Position numbers and translations under genes: made by a program. From NCBI GenBank assembly GCA_965208025.1, contig OZ242302.1:1612001-1676000 (forward strand): DNA of 64,000 nt, given 5' to 3'. Under the pieces are notes generated by a model. The model ran no database searches. It saw only the letters and a program-made list of their open reading frames with translations, and was not told the DNA's origin. Source of the stretch: Bin80 sp965208025 (GTDB lineage Bacteria; Bacteroidota; Rhodothermia; Rhodothermales; Bin80). How positions within the stretch are numbered: the stretch's first letter is position 1; every line of letters begins with the position of its first letter. Shown piece after piece: positions 1-8,382 of the stretch.

Positions 1-564
1 CATGCCCTCCGCTGACAAAATTTGGCTGATACTATTTAACGAGTCACGGGTGAGTTCGGCAAGACCAGTATACTTGATTCCCCAGGATAACGTACTGATG
101 CCACGAATGAGGGACTCAAAACCATACTCAAATCCTCCACTAAAGTCATCATCTTCAAACCGTTTCGCCATCCTTACTCTAATTGAATCCAGAACTTGGG
201 ATGTCAATGCTTGGGCGATCCCAGTACCTACGGCGATATGTACCTGTCGCCGTGCCATCAAAAGAAGAACCAAGATTCCATTATCTGTTTCGGGATTGCC
301 CAATTCCCACAAGTCATACAAGGATTCGGCGTAGTGATCAATTGACTCTCCTCGTGGAAGAGAGGTCAGAGTCACTCCGACCAGTGCAACACCTGTGCTA
401 TCATAAAAGTCCGAAAGCTTTAGAGTCAGATCATTTTCGTCGTTTGCATCAAGTACATCCGCTTGATCAACGATCCAATCTGGTTGGAGGGGGTGGGTGT
501 TTGCAAAACAACCAAACAAACAAAATGTAAGTAAGGCAGTAGCCAGATATTTCCACAAAATCAT
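1..564 (-). CDS. TPM-domain lipoprotein, partial (3' end off the window)
   Basis: Reading the minus strand from ATG at 564 gives 188 codons without a stop, running off base 1. The N-terminus is a lipoprotein signal: a hydrophobic stretch followed by the lipobox LFGC at about residues 16-19. After it comes a TPM (YgcG/Psb32-type) fold: VDQADVLDANDE, then GVALVGVTLTSL, then NGILVLLLMARRQVHIAVG, which matches the usual TPM motif order. TPM proteins are membrane-attached or periplasmic domains of uncertain activity (phosphatase or assembly roles are reported for some). The reverse-strand reading is clearly preferred over the two plus-strand ORFs in the same bases because it carries both a secretion signal and family motifs. 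It is transcribed away from its neighbour hisI with a gap of about 130 bp. The C-terminal part, often a TM or Gly-rich tail, lies outside the window. Confidence 0.82.
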   Translation of the reverse strand, partial: MILWKYLATALLTFCLFGCFANTHPLQPDWIVDQADVLDANDENDLTLKLSDFYDSTGVALVGVTLTSLPRGESIDHYAESLYDLWELGNPETDNGILVLLLMARRQVHIAVGTGIAQALTSQVLDSIRVRMAKRFEDDDFSGGFEYGFESLIRGISTLSWGIKYTGLAELTRDSLNSISQILSAEGM

Positions 565-698
565 GGATCCATGATTCTTCTATCTATCGTATGCAACGTT
601 TTGCAGAAATGATTTAGGAGATGAATTAATTAATAACCCTGATGACGTATTAGTTGGAGATCAGAGAGTGTATACAAGTAATGGATAGGAAGTTATTC

Positions 699-1052
699 TC
701 AACTTTCGCTACCTAAGTCTATCTCCCGAAAAAAACATGATCGTGCACCAGTATGGCAAGCCCCATCTCCCTGCTGCTCCACAGTGAAGAGAAGCGCATC
801 TTTGTCGCAGTCCAACTTAGCGGATTTGACAATCTGGAACTGCCCACTAGTCTGCCCTTTTACCCATACACAGTTACGTGACCGACTCCAATAAGTCATT
901 AAACCCGTATTTAGCGTCTGCTCCAATGTGGCTTGATTCATGTAAGCCATCATTAGTACCTCTTGGGTTGCTGTGTCCTGAACGATTACGGGAACTAGTC
1001 CATCTCTATCAAAGACTACATCTGTTATCTTGCCAGTAGTTATCTCCTTCAT
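699..1052 (-). CDS. hisI: phosphoribosyl-AMP cyclohydrolase
   Basis: 117 aa, the normal size of a stand-alone HisI. It opens the purine ring of phosphoribosyl-AMP in the third step of histidine synthesis, in the cytoplasm. Visible family motifs are YWSRSRNCVWVKGQTSG at about residues 54-70, the metal-binding DCDKDALL at about 80-87 and the Cys/His signature GACHTGARSCF near 97-107. No HisE (pyrophosphohydrolase) domain is fused, so that activity must be encoded elsewhere. No other his gene is nearby. The start ATG at 1052 is the first one and gives the expected N-terminus. Confidence 0.95.
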   Translation of the reverse strand: MKEITTGKITDVVFDRDGLVPVIVQDTATQEVLMMAYMNQATLEQTLNTGLMTYWSRSRNCVWVKGQTSGQFQIVKSAKLDCDKDALLFTVEQQGDGACHTGARSCFFREIDLGSES

Positions 1053-1124
1053 CGGTGAATCAATTTATGACAGTAATCTTATACGAGAAGAATTGAGAAT
1101 TGGTAACATGCGGTAATTTTGAAA

Positions 1125-1367
1125 ATGATACGAAGAATATTCATACTACCTATTCGTGCCTATCAAATGATCTTATCTCCACACCTTCCAAACGCTTGTC
1201 GGTATACTCCCTCATGTTCAGATTATGCCATTGAAGCCATCAATAAATATGGTGTGGTGAGAGGCGCCATCCTATCCCTATGGCGGATACTAAGATGTCA
1301 TCCATGGGCAAAGCATGGATATGATCCTCCCCTGTGGTTTGGTGAATCATCTGAAAAGGAAAAATGA
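1125..1367 (+). CDS. yidD: YidD membrane protein insertion efficiency factor
   Basis: About 80 aa, typical for YidD/Haemolytic domain proteins, which assist YidC/Sec-mediated membrane protein insertion at the inner membrane. The signature PNACRYTPSCSDYAIEAI, with its conserved cysteines, is followed by the conserved RILRCHPWAKHGYDPP. An ATG at 1125 gives MIRRIFILPIRAYQ. A TTG six bases upstream is an alternative start, and neither has a clear Shine-Dalgarno. The 3' end overlaps the next gene by 4 bp (ATGA), implying translational coupling with moaB. In most genomes yidD sits by rpmH/rnpA/yidC, so this placement is unusual but not rare in this phylum. Confidence 0.92.
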   Translation: MIRRIFILPIRAYQMILSPHLPNACRYTPSCSDYAIEAINKYGVVRGAILSLWRILRCHPWAKHGYDPPLWFGESSEKEK

Positions 1368-1858
1368 GTTGCAAGAAATCAATTGTCCCCTTCATGCTCC
1401 GATTTGCTCTAATCACGATCAGTGACTCGAGAACCGAAACGACTGATCAAAGCGGTCCTCGCATGGCTGAGTTAGTCCGTCGCAATGGATTCCAAATCTC
1501 TTCCCAATTAATTGTCCCAGACGAACCTGATCAGATCCAGAAGGCTATAAATGCACTATCGGAGACGGCAGATGTGGTGTGCATGAGTGGGGGCACTGGG
1601 ATAAGCAACCGAGACCAGACGTTTGAGGCCGTCCAACCGCTTCTAGACAAGCATCTGCCTGGGTTCGGAGAATTATTTCGGATGCTTTCGTGGGAACAGG
1701 TTGGCAGCAGAGCCATGCTCTCACGTGCGATTGCCGGCACATGCGGAAACATGATTGTTTTTGCACTTCCTGGCTCACCGAAAGCGACTTCACTCGCCAT
1801 GGAAAAATTGATCCTTCCCGAAGCCCAACACTTAGTGACTGAGTTGCGCAAGGACTGA
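1364..1858 (+). CDS. moaB: MoaB/Mog-family molybdopterin adenylyltransferase
   Basis: 164 aa with a single MoCF-biosynthesis domain. The family adenylylates molybdopterin in molybdenum cofactor synthesis; MoaB in particular may have another role. Motifs are ISDSR near the N-terminus, the nucleotide-binding SGGTGIS around residues 68-74, PGFGELFRMLSWEQVGSRAMLSRA and the ALPGSPKA loop near the end. The start ATG overlaps the yidD stop; an internal ATG at 1394 would remove ten residues that precede the conserved fold and is a reasonable alternative. No other mo genes are in the window, so the pathway context is missing here. Confidence 0.88.
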   Translation: MSCKKSIVPFMLRFALITISDSRTETTDQSGPRMAELVRRNGFQISSQLIVPDEPDQIQKAINALSETADVVCMSGGTGISNRDQTFEAVQPLLDKHLPGFGELFRMLSWEQVGSRAMLSRAIAGTCGNMIVFALPGSPKATSLAMEKLILPEAQHLVTELRKD

Positions 1859-1861
1859 TTC

Positions 1862-2464
1862 ATGAAACAACTCTCTTCTTTTGTACTTGGTGTTTGGCTA
1901 TCTCTCTATTTAGTATACGTCTCAGACGCACAAGAAATTCTTACAAACATGCAGGTGTTTGAGAATCTTGGTCTTGAATGTCTAGGAGAAGTCCCTGTTG
2001 AGGCAGACTCCCTGATCCTCTCACCATCACCTTCTCTTCCCTATCTCACGACGAGAATCATCAATTATTGGGATCAACAGGGTAAAATTCTTTTCTTATC
2101 CGATTCGCTCTCTATATCCACATCTCACTCTTTAATTTCATGGGATATCCCCCGAGCTGCCATTTCCTATAAAAGACAAAGCCGAAGGATGGTGTCCCGC
2201 TCTGCCAAGTTGGACTTGAATTACTCCTACATTGATAAATACGGTGAATTTCGTGCTCATGATAGCTGCCAGATGTCCCTCACCGATGAGATTCCTCGTA
2301 ACATGATCCCTTCACTGGAGTCTTCTGCCTACCTTGAAACCCAGGCTGAGCCACCCCATGATCGCTGGATCCGTCGCTATCTGGAACCGCTGATCATTGG
2401 GGCTGTGACTGGACTCGCTGCATTCCTATTCTTTAATCTGCGAAACGATAGTGCTGACTCATAG
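1862..2464 (+). CDS. hypothetical secreted/membrane-anchored protein
   Basis: 200 aa that I do not recognise. The N-terminus is a clear signal peptide (hydrophobic core FVLGVWLSLYLVYV, then SDAQE), and near the C-terminus a second hydrophobic stretch (PLIIGAVTGLAAFLFFNL) precedes a short charged tail. This suggests a periplasmic domain of about 140 residues tethered by a C-terminal membrane helix. Its start lies 3 bases after the moaB stop and its end overlaps the next gene by 14 bp, so it belongs to the yidD-to-nnr operon. No catalytic motif is evident. Confidence 0.75.
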   Translation: MKQLSSFVLGVWLSLYLVYVSDAQEILTNMQVFENLGLECLGEVPVEADSLILSPSPSLPYLTTRIINYWDQQGKILFLSDSLSISTSHSLISWDIPRAAISYKRQSRRMVSRSAKLDLNYSYIDKYGEFRAHDSCQMSLTDEIPRNMIPSLESSAYLETQAEPPHDRWIRRYLEPLIIGAVTGLAAFLFFNLRNDSADS

Positions 2465-4106
2465 TCGTGCCCTCATTTTCATCTTGCTGATTTGTAGCTG
2501 TGCTGATCCGCGTCCTCCGACAGGTGGACAGCGTGATGACCAACCACCCATGCTACTCTCTACCGATCCTCCACATGAATCGGTGGAAGTCTCTCCTAAG
2601 GAACTCAGATTAAATTTTTCTGAATATGTGAACGAAGCTTCCTTTAGCCGCGCACTGTCAATTGTCCCTCCACCTCCAGGAAGGTTACAATTCAGGTGGC
2701 GAAAACGCTCGGTGACCGTGCGCCTATCCGAACCTCTCCAAGACTCGACTACCTACGTTGTCACCTTGAATGATGAGTTTAGAGATTGGCATGGTGTCCG
2801 ACTGACTAAACCTCTATCCTTTGCTTTTTCAACCGGATCAGTCATTGATCAGGGGCGACTGCGCGGTCGGATTATTGACCGTAGCCAAGGACAACCGGTC
2901 CCAGGAATATTAGTCCTTGCCTACAATACGCCTTGGAGGGGCTCCGAGAATCCTTCGTATCAGACTCAAACGGATCCCGAGGGACAGTTTGAATTCAATT
3001 ACGTTCGCGAATTAGATTTTTTTCTGGTCGCATTACGAGATCTGAATCGAAACCTGAAGCCAGATCACGGAGAATGGTTTGCTGTGCCTCCAATTCCTCG
3101 GGTCCGTGCAATTCCTGATACGAATCAGCAGATTTTGGAATGGATCTACACTAAAGTAGATACCCTCGGACCATCAATTGAAAGGGTTCGGGCAACCACA
3201 AATCAACTCATAGAGATTCGGTTCAGTGAGGGGGTATCTCTGTCAAGCCTTAAGGAAGAATCATGGATGCTTTCGGACTCGCTCACGAATACTCCAACGA
3301 TGGTTCGCTCTATCTATCAGTTGGAGTCCAATCCCCGCGTAGTCTATCTGGTGAGTGACCCTCTATCGGAACAGGCCTACAGGCTCATTCCAGATATTTC
3401 CGTGCAGGATTCCACTGGAAATCCTGTCAACCCTGATCCTGCCTTTTTTGTGGGAAGCTCACGAACAATAACGATCGAACCGCAATTTCTGCGTTTCCAG
3501 ACAGACAATTCTGATGGCCCGTACCAACTCGCACCTTGGGAAATGCCACAGCTTGTTTTTGATCAACCCGTAAGCCGACAGTTGTTGGGGAATCGTTTAA
3601 GCGTTGAAGATTCAAGTGGAGCTAACGTATCTTTTGATCTCCAATCTTCAAATGGAACAACTTATCGCATAATGTCTCTGGATGATCCAGCCCAGGTCTA
3701 TAAAATTGCCGTTAAGCAAAAAGACAGCACCTATGTGCGACTTTTTGAACGTCTGGGGTCCCGATCGCTTGGAAGTGTCAGTGGCATGACCATTCCAGGT
3801 GGTGATAGTGTTCTTGTGGTCCTCACCGGAGCGGATGGAAAGATAATTTCTACACAATCACCTGATTCAGTAGGCAGCTTTCTATTTGAGAATCTTCCTG
3901 AAAAGTCGTATCGTATTCGTGCATTTATTGATCGGAATCGTAATGGCACTTGGGATGGCGGTTTGATTTACCCTTACGAGCCTGCCGAACCGATTACTTG
4001 GTTCTCTGAATCCATCACGATTCGTCCTCGGTGGGATACGGCTCTATCCGAACCGCTAGTGGTTGGATCTCTATCCCCCGTACCTCCACCTTCAGGCACT
4101 CAATAG
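2451..4106 (+). CDS. Ig-like (Big_5/SbsA-type) domain lipoprotein
   Basis: 551 aa with a lipoprotein signal: hydrophobic LIFILLICSCAD with cysteines at the cleavage site, followed by DPRPPTGGQRDD, a layout very common in Bacteroidota surface lipoproteins. Residues about 30-125 form a Big_5-type Ig-like domain (DPPHESVEVSPKELRLNFSEYVN ... TYVVTLNDEFRDWHG). A SpaA/CarboxypepD-like beta module follows (GRLRGRIIDRSQGQPVPGILVLAY ... FNYVRELDFFLVALRDLNRN), and a similar DRNRNGTWDGG segment recurs near the C-terminus. It is probably an outer-membrane anchored structural or export-related protein; its exact role is unknown. It overlaps the preceding gene by 14 bp and lies 15 bp before nnr. Confidence 0.85.
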   Translation: MLTHSRALIFILLICSCADPRPPTGGQRDDQPPMLLSTDPPHESVEVSPKELRLNFSEYVNEASFSRALSIVPPPPGRLQFRWRKRSVTVRLSEPLQDSTTYVVTLNDEFRDWHGVRLTKPLSFAFSTGSVIDQGRLRGRIIDRSQGQPVPGILVLAYNTPWRGSENPSYQTQTDPEGQFEFNYVRELDFFLVALRDLNRNLKPDHGEWFAVPPIPRVRAIPDTNQQILEWIYTKVDTLGPSIERVRATTNQLIEIRFSEGVSLSSLKEESWMLSDSLTNTPTMVRSIYQLESNPRVVYLVSDPLSEQAYRLIPDISVQDSTGNPVNPDPAFFVGSSRTITIEPQFLRFQTDNSDGPYQLAPWEMPQLVFDQPVSRQLLGNRLSVEDSSGANVSFDLQSSNGTTYRIMSLDDPAQVYKIAVKQKDSTYVRLFERLGSRSLGSVSGMTIPGGDSVLVVLTGADGKIISTQSPDSVGSFLFENLPEKSYRIRAFIDRNRNGTWDGGLIYPYEPAEPITWFSESITIRPRWDTALSEPLVVGSLSPVPPPSGTQ

Positions 4107-4121
4107 TTAATTTAATCCCGA

Positions 4122-5738
4122 ATGAGTCACTCCCTTATTTATGAATCTGATCCGTTAGCCATGGGGTTTTTACCCCTGCTACGGGCTAGTCAACAGCAAA
4201 AATTTGATCAAATTGCCATTGAGAAATTTGGGATTACTGGTTTCACCCTCATGGAGAGTGCTGGAAAAAGTGCGACGTCAATCATTGAGCGAGAGTTTGG
4301 AGCAATGCGTGGACGCAGGGTGGTGATCTGTTGCGGAGGTGGAAATAATGGTGGGGATGGATTCGTTGTTGCTCGCTTCCTCTACACCCATGGAGCACAT
4401 GTTCATGTTAAATGCCTCAAACGCCCCTCCAGTCCTGAATCCAAACAAAATCTTCTCCTCCTTGAACAGCTGAAGTCTCTGGATCCATCTAACCGACTGA
4501 TTCTGGATCATGGACTAGCCGAATCACTCCCTGATGCAGATTTATATGTTGATGCCCTGTTTGGTGTTGGGCTGAATCGGCCGCTCCTTGGAAAGGTTGC
4601 GGCCTTGGTTCGTGAACTTAATACGAAATCTCAGCCGATCGTCGCACTTGACCTACCCTCTGGTCTTCATGGTGATACTGGAGAACCACTTGGCGTAGCA
4701 GTGCGTGCCGACCTGACGATCACATTCAGTGCTTACAAGGGGGGATTGCTTTTTGGCAATGGATCCACCTATTCAGGCCGAACTGAACTCGTATCCATCG
4801 GACTTCCTCCCCATCTTGTTCTTGATGCATCCGAGTACAACGTTGACTGGATTACTACAGATCGTTCAACTGCTATTCTTCTTCCCTCTCGCAATTTAAG
4901 TGCACATAAGTACAGTGTTGGCATGGTATTAGTCATTGGAGGGTCTCCCGGTTTTTCTGGAGCCCCAATGCTGGCGGCGCGAGCGGCAGCCCGTGCCGGT
5001 GCTGGATATGTGGCCTGTGCTGCACCAAAAAGTATTCAGGGAATCCTTGCTTCTGCCATGACCGAAATTCCGACGATTGGCTTAAGTGAATGCAGCGACG
5101 GCGGCATTGATACTGGTGCCGCGCTTCACGAGATTCGTCCCTGGCTTCAGAAAGCGAATGCTCTGGTCATTGGGCCTGGCCTAGGCCGATCATCCAATAC
5201 GGAGCAGTTTACCGAAGCTATTCTTCAAGCATCTAAAATCCCGATAGTTGTAGATGCCGATGCATTGGTGGTTGCCTCCCGAATGATGAAGAACTCGGAT
5301 AGCGAAAAATCTTGGATCTTAACCCCCCACGCCGGAGAATTTGAGCGAATGATTGGGAATGAAGTTCCCGATGACCGGCTTGATTCGGTTCGTGAGTGGT
5401 CTTCCAAGTGGAACTGCACGCTCGTACTCAAGGGCTCCCCTACACTGATTGGTCATACTCATCATGAAGCGGTGGTCTGTGGCACAGGGAATCCTGCGCT
5501 CGCAACCGCTGGTACAGGTGATGTGCTGGCAGGTCTCTGCGGGGGGCTTATCGCCCAGGGCTGCACAACCTCCATCGCTGCGATCTGTGCATCTCATGTT
5601 GGAGGCTTAGCCGCGGATCTGTATTCTCAGAATCGCTCATCTGGTACGATGATTGCTGGAGATTTGGTTGAAGGGATCACGGATGCGATTACCTTCCTCA
5701 GGAACAACTCCAAATGGGAACCGGTATTTTTCCATTGA
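4122..5738 (+). CDS. nnr: bifunctional NAD(P)H-hydrate epimerase / ADP-dependent dehydratase
   Basis: 538 aa, the size of the fused Nnr enzyme that repairs hydrated NADH/NADPH. The N-terminal half (about residues 20-230) is the epimerase: FTLMESAGKSA, then GGGNNGGDGFVVARFL at about 71-87, DALFGVGLNRPL and ALDLPSGLHGDTG. The C-terminal half is the ADP/ATP-dependent dehydratase: HKYSVGMVLVIGGSPGFSGA, AARAGAGYV, GPGLGR, DADAL, LTPHAGEFERM, LKGSPTLI and the catalytic loop GNPALATAGTGDVLAGL. It is the last gene of the yidD operon. ATG 4122 is used; ATG 4158 is an alternative that removes residues not conserved in the family. Confidence 0.95.
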   Translation: MSHSLIYESDPLAMGFLPLLRASQQQKFDQIAIEKFGITGFTLMESAGKSATSIIEREFGAMRGRRVVICCGGGNNGGDGFVVARFLYTHGAHVHVKCLKRPSSPESKQNLLLLEQLKSLDPSNRLILDHGLAESLPDADLYVDALFGVGLNRPLLGKVAALVRELNTKSQPIVALDLPSGLHGDTGEPLGVAVRADLTITFSAYKGGLLFGNGSTYSGRTELVSIGLPPHLVLDASEYNVDWITTDRSTAILLPSRNLSAHKYSVGMVLVIGGSPGFSGAPMLAARAAARAGAGYVACAAPKSIQGILASAMTEIPTIGLSECSDGGIDTGAALHEIRPWLQKANALVIGPGLGRSSNTEQFTEAILQASKIPIVVDADALVVASRMMKNSDSEKSWILTPHAGEFERMIGNEVPDDRLDSVREWSSKWNCTLVLKGSPTLIGHTHHEAVVCGTGNPALATAGTGDVLAGLCGGLIAQGCTTSIAAICASHVGGLAADLYSQNRSSGTMIAGDLVEGITDAITFLRNNSKWEPVFFH

Positions 5739-5808
5739 CGTAGTATACAATAGACTTCTTGATTAATATTTCTTATTTTATTTCTTGATCCACCAAACTC
5801 TCTGATTC

Positions 5809-6474
5809 ATGGCATTACGTAAAACTCCATCAGCCGACCTTAAAAGGACGTATGGTTTCTTTGTACAGGTTGGAATGATTATTTCGCTCCTCCTTCTGAT
5901 CCTTGCATTCAATGCGAATATGCAACGTGGTGATGCTATGGAGATTGAGCAAATTGAGCAGGAAGTCGTCCAAATGGAAGAGATCCTGCAAACGAAGCAG
6001 ATTCAGAAACCTCCTCCTCCTCCCCGTCCGCCCGTACCTGTTGAGGTTCCGAATGATGAGATTCTGGAAGATGACGATCTTGACTTGGATGCCTCTCTTG
6101 ATTTAGATGCTCCTATCAATTTACCCCCCCCCCCTCCTCCCCCAAGTGAGGACGACGTAATTGAAGAGCCTGAAATCTTTGAGATCGTTGAGCAGATGCC
6201 CGAATTAATTGGTGGAATCAAGGGTTTGCAGTCCAAAGCACGATATCCAGAGATTGCACGTAAAGCAAACGTGGAAGGTCGGGTTATCGTTCAATTCGTT
6301 GTTGACGAAGAAGGAAATGTACGTGAGCCGACAATCCTTCGCGGTATTGGCGGTGGCTGTGATCAGGAAGCTATCCGAGTCATCACGGAATATGCCGAAT
6401 TTATACCCGGGCGTCAACGTGGACGGCCAGTTCAGGTGAAAATGTCACTCCCAATTGTATTTAAGTTGCGATAG
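5809..6474 (+). CDS. tonB: TonB-family energy transducer
   Basis: 221 aa with classical TonB architecture: a cytoplasmic start, one membrane helix at about residues 17-36 (VGMIISLLLLILAFNAN), an acidic/proline-rich periplasmic linker with two poly-Pro blocks, and a C-terminal TonB domain (about 130-221) with YPEIARKANVEGRVIVQFVV, DEEGNV and the closing KMSLPIVFKL. TonB carries proton-motive energy from ExbBD to outer-membrane receptors; exbB/exbD are not in this window. The second proline block is encoded by an 11-base C run (6124-6134). A strong intrinsic terminator follows 17 bp after the stop, so this is the end of its transcript. Confidence 0.92.
   Translation: MALRKTPSADLKRTYGFFVQVGMIISLLLLILAFNANMQRGDAMEIEQIEQEVVQMEEILQTKQIQKPPPPPRPPVPVEVPNDEILEDDDLDLDASLDLDAPINLPPPPPPPSEDDVIEEPEIFEIVEQMPELIGGIKGLQSKARYPEIARKANVEGRVIVQFVVDEEGNVREPTILRGIGGGCDQEAIRVITEYAEFIPGRQRGRPVQVKMSLPIVFKLR
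6124..6134 (+). repeat. C11 homopolymer inside tonB
   Basis: Eleven consecutive C residues encode part of the second poly-proline block of TonB. A gain or loss of one base would shift the frame ahead of the essential C-terminal domain. It is visible directly; whether it varies in the population cannot be judged from one sequence. Confidence 0.9.
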
Positions 6475-6491
6475 ACTAACTAACTTTCCTA

Positions 6492-6535
6492 AAATATGCC
6501 CTGCATTTCGTTGATGTGCAGGGCATATTTTTTAG
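6492..6535 (+). terminator. rho-independent terminator after tonB
   Basis: A perfect 14-bp stem (6492-6505 pairing with 6517-6530; core ATGCCCTGCA/TGCAGGGCAT), an 11-nt loop and a T run directly after it. It lies 17 bp downstream of the tonB stop. The stem is also A-rich on the left arm, so it could work in both directions. Confidence 0.93.
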
Positions 6536-6809
6536 ATTGCACTTGACTACCTTCAACTTCCCAATTCCGGACCCATTAGGCCTCTCTTTGGTGGGAAATC
6601 CCTCCATCGTGACCACCGATTGATTCAACCGCTGGGTCTCCTAACCCTACCAATTCATCCCCCGTTTTCTACGATTCAGAGAAATCTTTCAGGAGAATGG
6701 TTAAAAGTGGGAACATGTTACCTTATTGTTAATTTAATATTAAAAATATGTTAAATTATATGCCCCTACCTTAACCAGCCCGCAGACGCGGGCGCATATG
6801 GAGTGAATC
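6536..6809. promoter_or_regulatory. AT-rich intergenic region with putative promoter and 5' leader hairpin
   Basis: There is no gene here. The first part is unremarkable; 6718-6765 is strikingly AT-rich and is the likely promoter area for the downstream lipoprotein gene. Just before the start codon, 6778-6783 (GCCCGC) pairs perfectly with 6788-6793 (GCGGGC) around a 4-nt loop, a GC-rich hairpin ending 16 bases ahead of the ATG that would sit in the mRNA leader and could affect ribosome access. The promoter position is inference from base composition only. Confidence 0.35.
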
Positions 6810-7457
6810 ATGGCCCGCACTAACGTATTTTTCTTCATCCTCATCGCTTTATCCTTTACTGGCTGCTTTAGTACATCGCACTGGAACGTCAACCCAGAAG
6901 TCAGCCTTGAAGCATCCACCCACTCTGATCTGCACTCATCATCCAAAGATGAGCACCGACATGTATTCGTGTCTTTCCTCGTAGACGAAACAGGGCAGGT
7001 TTTAAACCCTGTCGTTCGCCAAGTTACCGACGAACAAATGCAACGGAAGGCAATCCAACTTCTCACAGATCTTCATATTGAACCGATCTCTATGGCATCG
7101 TCATCTGCTCTTGAAATGACCATGCCTGTTACGATTCGGGGGCAAACCAATCAGCCAGATCTTTCTGATTTTCTGGATCAGATTCCAATTCTGATGGGAA
7201 ATATGGAAACCCTATTCAATGAAATTCACTACCCCGAACGGGCAAAGCGAGCAAGTCTGGAGGGACATGTCACGGTCGCCTTTATCATTGACAAAGACGG
7301 GACGGTCCGCTATCCCACCGTGATCCAGGGGATTGGAGCAGGATGCGATGAAGCGGCACTCCGTGCGGTCCAACACGCTCGGTTTTCACCAGGCCAACTA
7401 AACGGAGCACCCGTGAATGTGATCACATCCATCACCTTTATCTTCACACTGAGTTGA
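6810..7457 (+). CDS. TonB C-terminal-domain lipoprotein
   Basis: 215 aa. Unlike true TonB it has no N-terminal anchor helix with proline linker; it has a lipoprotein signal (FFFILIALSFTGC, lipobox FTGC, Cys about residue 19). Two TonB_C-like modules follow: a degenerate one at about 50-110 (HVFVSFLVDETGQVLNPVV) and a well-conserved one at about 125-215 (YPERAKRASLEGHVTVAFII, DKDGTVRYP, GAGCDEAALRAVQHARFSPG, closing TSITFIFTLS). TonB_C domains fused to lipoproteins occur in Bacteroidota but cannot transduce energy in the usual way, so a role in envelope protein interaction is more likely. The last 114 bp are duplicated at 11247-11360. Confidence 0.85.
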   Translation: MARTNVFFFILIALSFTGCFSTSHWNVNPEVSLEASTHSDLHSSSKDEHRHVFVSFLVDETGQVLNPVVRQVTDEQMQRKAIQLLTDLHIEPISMASSSALEMTMPVTIRGQTNQPDLSDFLDQIPILMGNMETLFNEIHYPERAKRASLEGHVTVAFIIDKDGTVRYPTVIQGIGAGCDEAALRAVQHARFSPGQLNGAPVNVITSITFIFTLS

Positions 7458-7565
7458 TAATCAAACAGAGCACACCTCACCCTATATCCCACACATCAGT
7501 AAAGATGAGGGGATAATCAGCAGCTTATGTTCCATGGATGTTTTCAACATATTGATCCAAGAAAA

Positions 7566-7928
7566 CTATTGCCTCGGTAGTTGCACAGTACATTCAGTTT
7601 TGTCTAAGGCTTTCCAGTTGCCAGTTGCAGCATCAACAATCACTGGAATTAAGCCACCAAGGACATCCAGCACCAGAATGACTCCCTTGACCTTAGCAGT
7701 TAGGGAACAGGATACCGTATCATAACCTTCTTTACTGACTGAAATAACGTGACTTGTACGATTATCCAACTCTAACGTAATTGGAGTGGTTCCACGTTCT
7801 ATGCCGTTGACGGATACAGTTGCGTCCACTGGTTCACTGATAATGCTTACATCTTTGGTTGATGATAGGAACAATGTTCCGCAACCAGCCAGAATAAGAA
7901 GAAAGAAAACTGTGAAAAAATATTTCAT
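7566..7928 (-). CDS. PEGA-domain lipoprotein
   Basis: 120 aa. The signal sequence YFFTVFFLLILAGC has lipobox LAGC with Cys at about residue 16. The central segment VSIISEPVDATVSVNGIERGTTPITLEL ... HVISVSKEGYDT is a PEGA domain, a small beta module found in surface proteins of many bacteria. The tail (VKGVILVLDVLGGLIPVIVDAATGNW) is hydrophobic and resembles the C-terminal segment of DUF/PEGA lipoproteins that may insert in or pack on the outer membrane. It is convergent with the preceding TonB-domain lipoprotein gene. Function unknown. Confidence 0.85.
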   Translation of the reverse strand: MKYFFTVFFLLILAGCGTLFLSSTKDVSIISEPVDATVSVNGIERGTTPITLELDNRTSHVISVSKEGYDTVSCSLTAKVKGVILVLDVLGGLIPVIVDAATGNWKALDKTECTVQLPRQ

Positions 7929-8229
7929 GTTGTTGGGCTTATGTTAAATTGATATGCCTGCACCGTACAGACATGTAAATGAAAAGAATATTTGAAGGTA
8001 CGAAAAAAACATCCACTTTACACTCGCATAATTTCATTGAAGGTCAGTATTCTGGCATTTTCGTACGCCTGCTCAGTGACTCATTATGTACCAGCGTACT
8101 CCTTAATACTTAGTCCAATAAACCCACTCAACTCAAAATCTGAATCACGTCAGAGATACTTAACGCACGACATCACATACCCACAACCTGAGATTCAAAA
8201 TTTTGAATAATTGAGTATTACGACGTAAG
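7929..8229. other. intergenic region between PEGA gene and IS element
   Basis: About 300 bases without a convincing gene. It should hold the promoter of the PEGA lipoprotein gene (reading left). A 72-codon plus-strand ORF here has no family features or ribosome site and is not called. Confidence 0.5.
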
Positions 8230-8230
8230 T

Positions 8231-8261
8231 GAGCCACTGAATACGATTGATGTGAGCCACC
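8231..8261 (+). repeat. left inverted repeat of IS21 element
   Basis: Begins GAGCCACTGAATACGA and ends GTGAGCCACC. It matches the reverse complement of 10741-10771 with three mismatches. The internal duplicate of GAGCCAC at 8254 is probably a second transposase-binding site. Confidence 0.88.
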
Positions 8262-8382
8262 TATTCCGCCGTTGGATTGGACATTTTGAGTTCATAGTTT
8301 GGGGATATACGCGTCGTATCATTCAAAACTCTCTCATCTTCGTATTCTTCGCATTTCATTTCACAAATTGCGAGGAATACCT

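Noticed and set aside
2..530. Two plus-strand ORFs at the left edge
   Set aside because: The minus strand over the same bases encodes a lipoprotein with TPM-domain motifs, so these are shadows.
7992..8210. 72-codon ORF left of the IS21 element
   Set aside because: No ribosome site or family match and composition like non-coding flanks.
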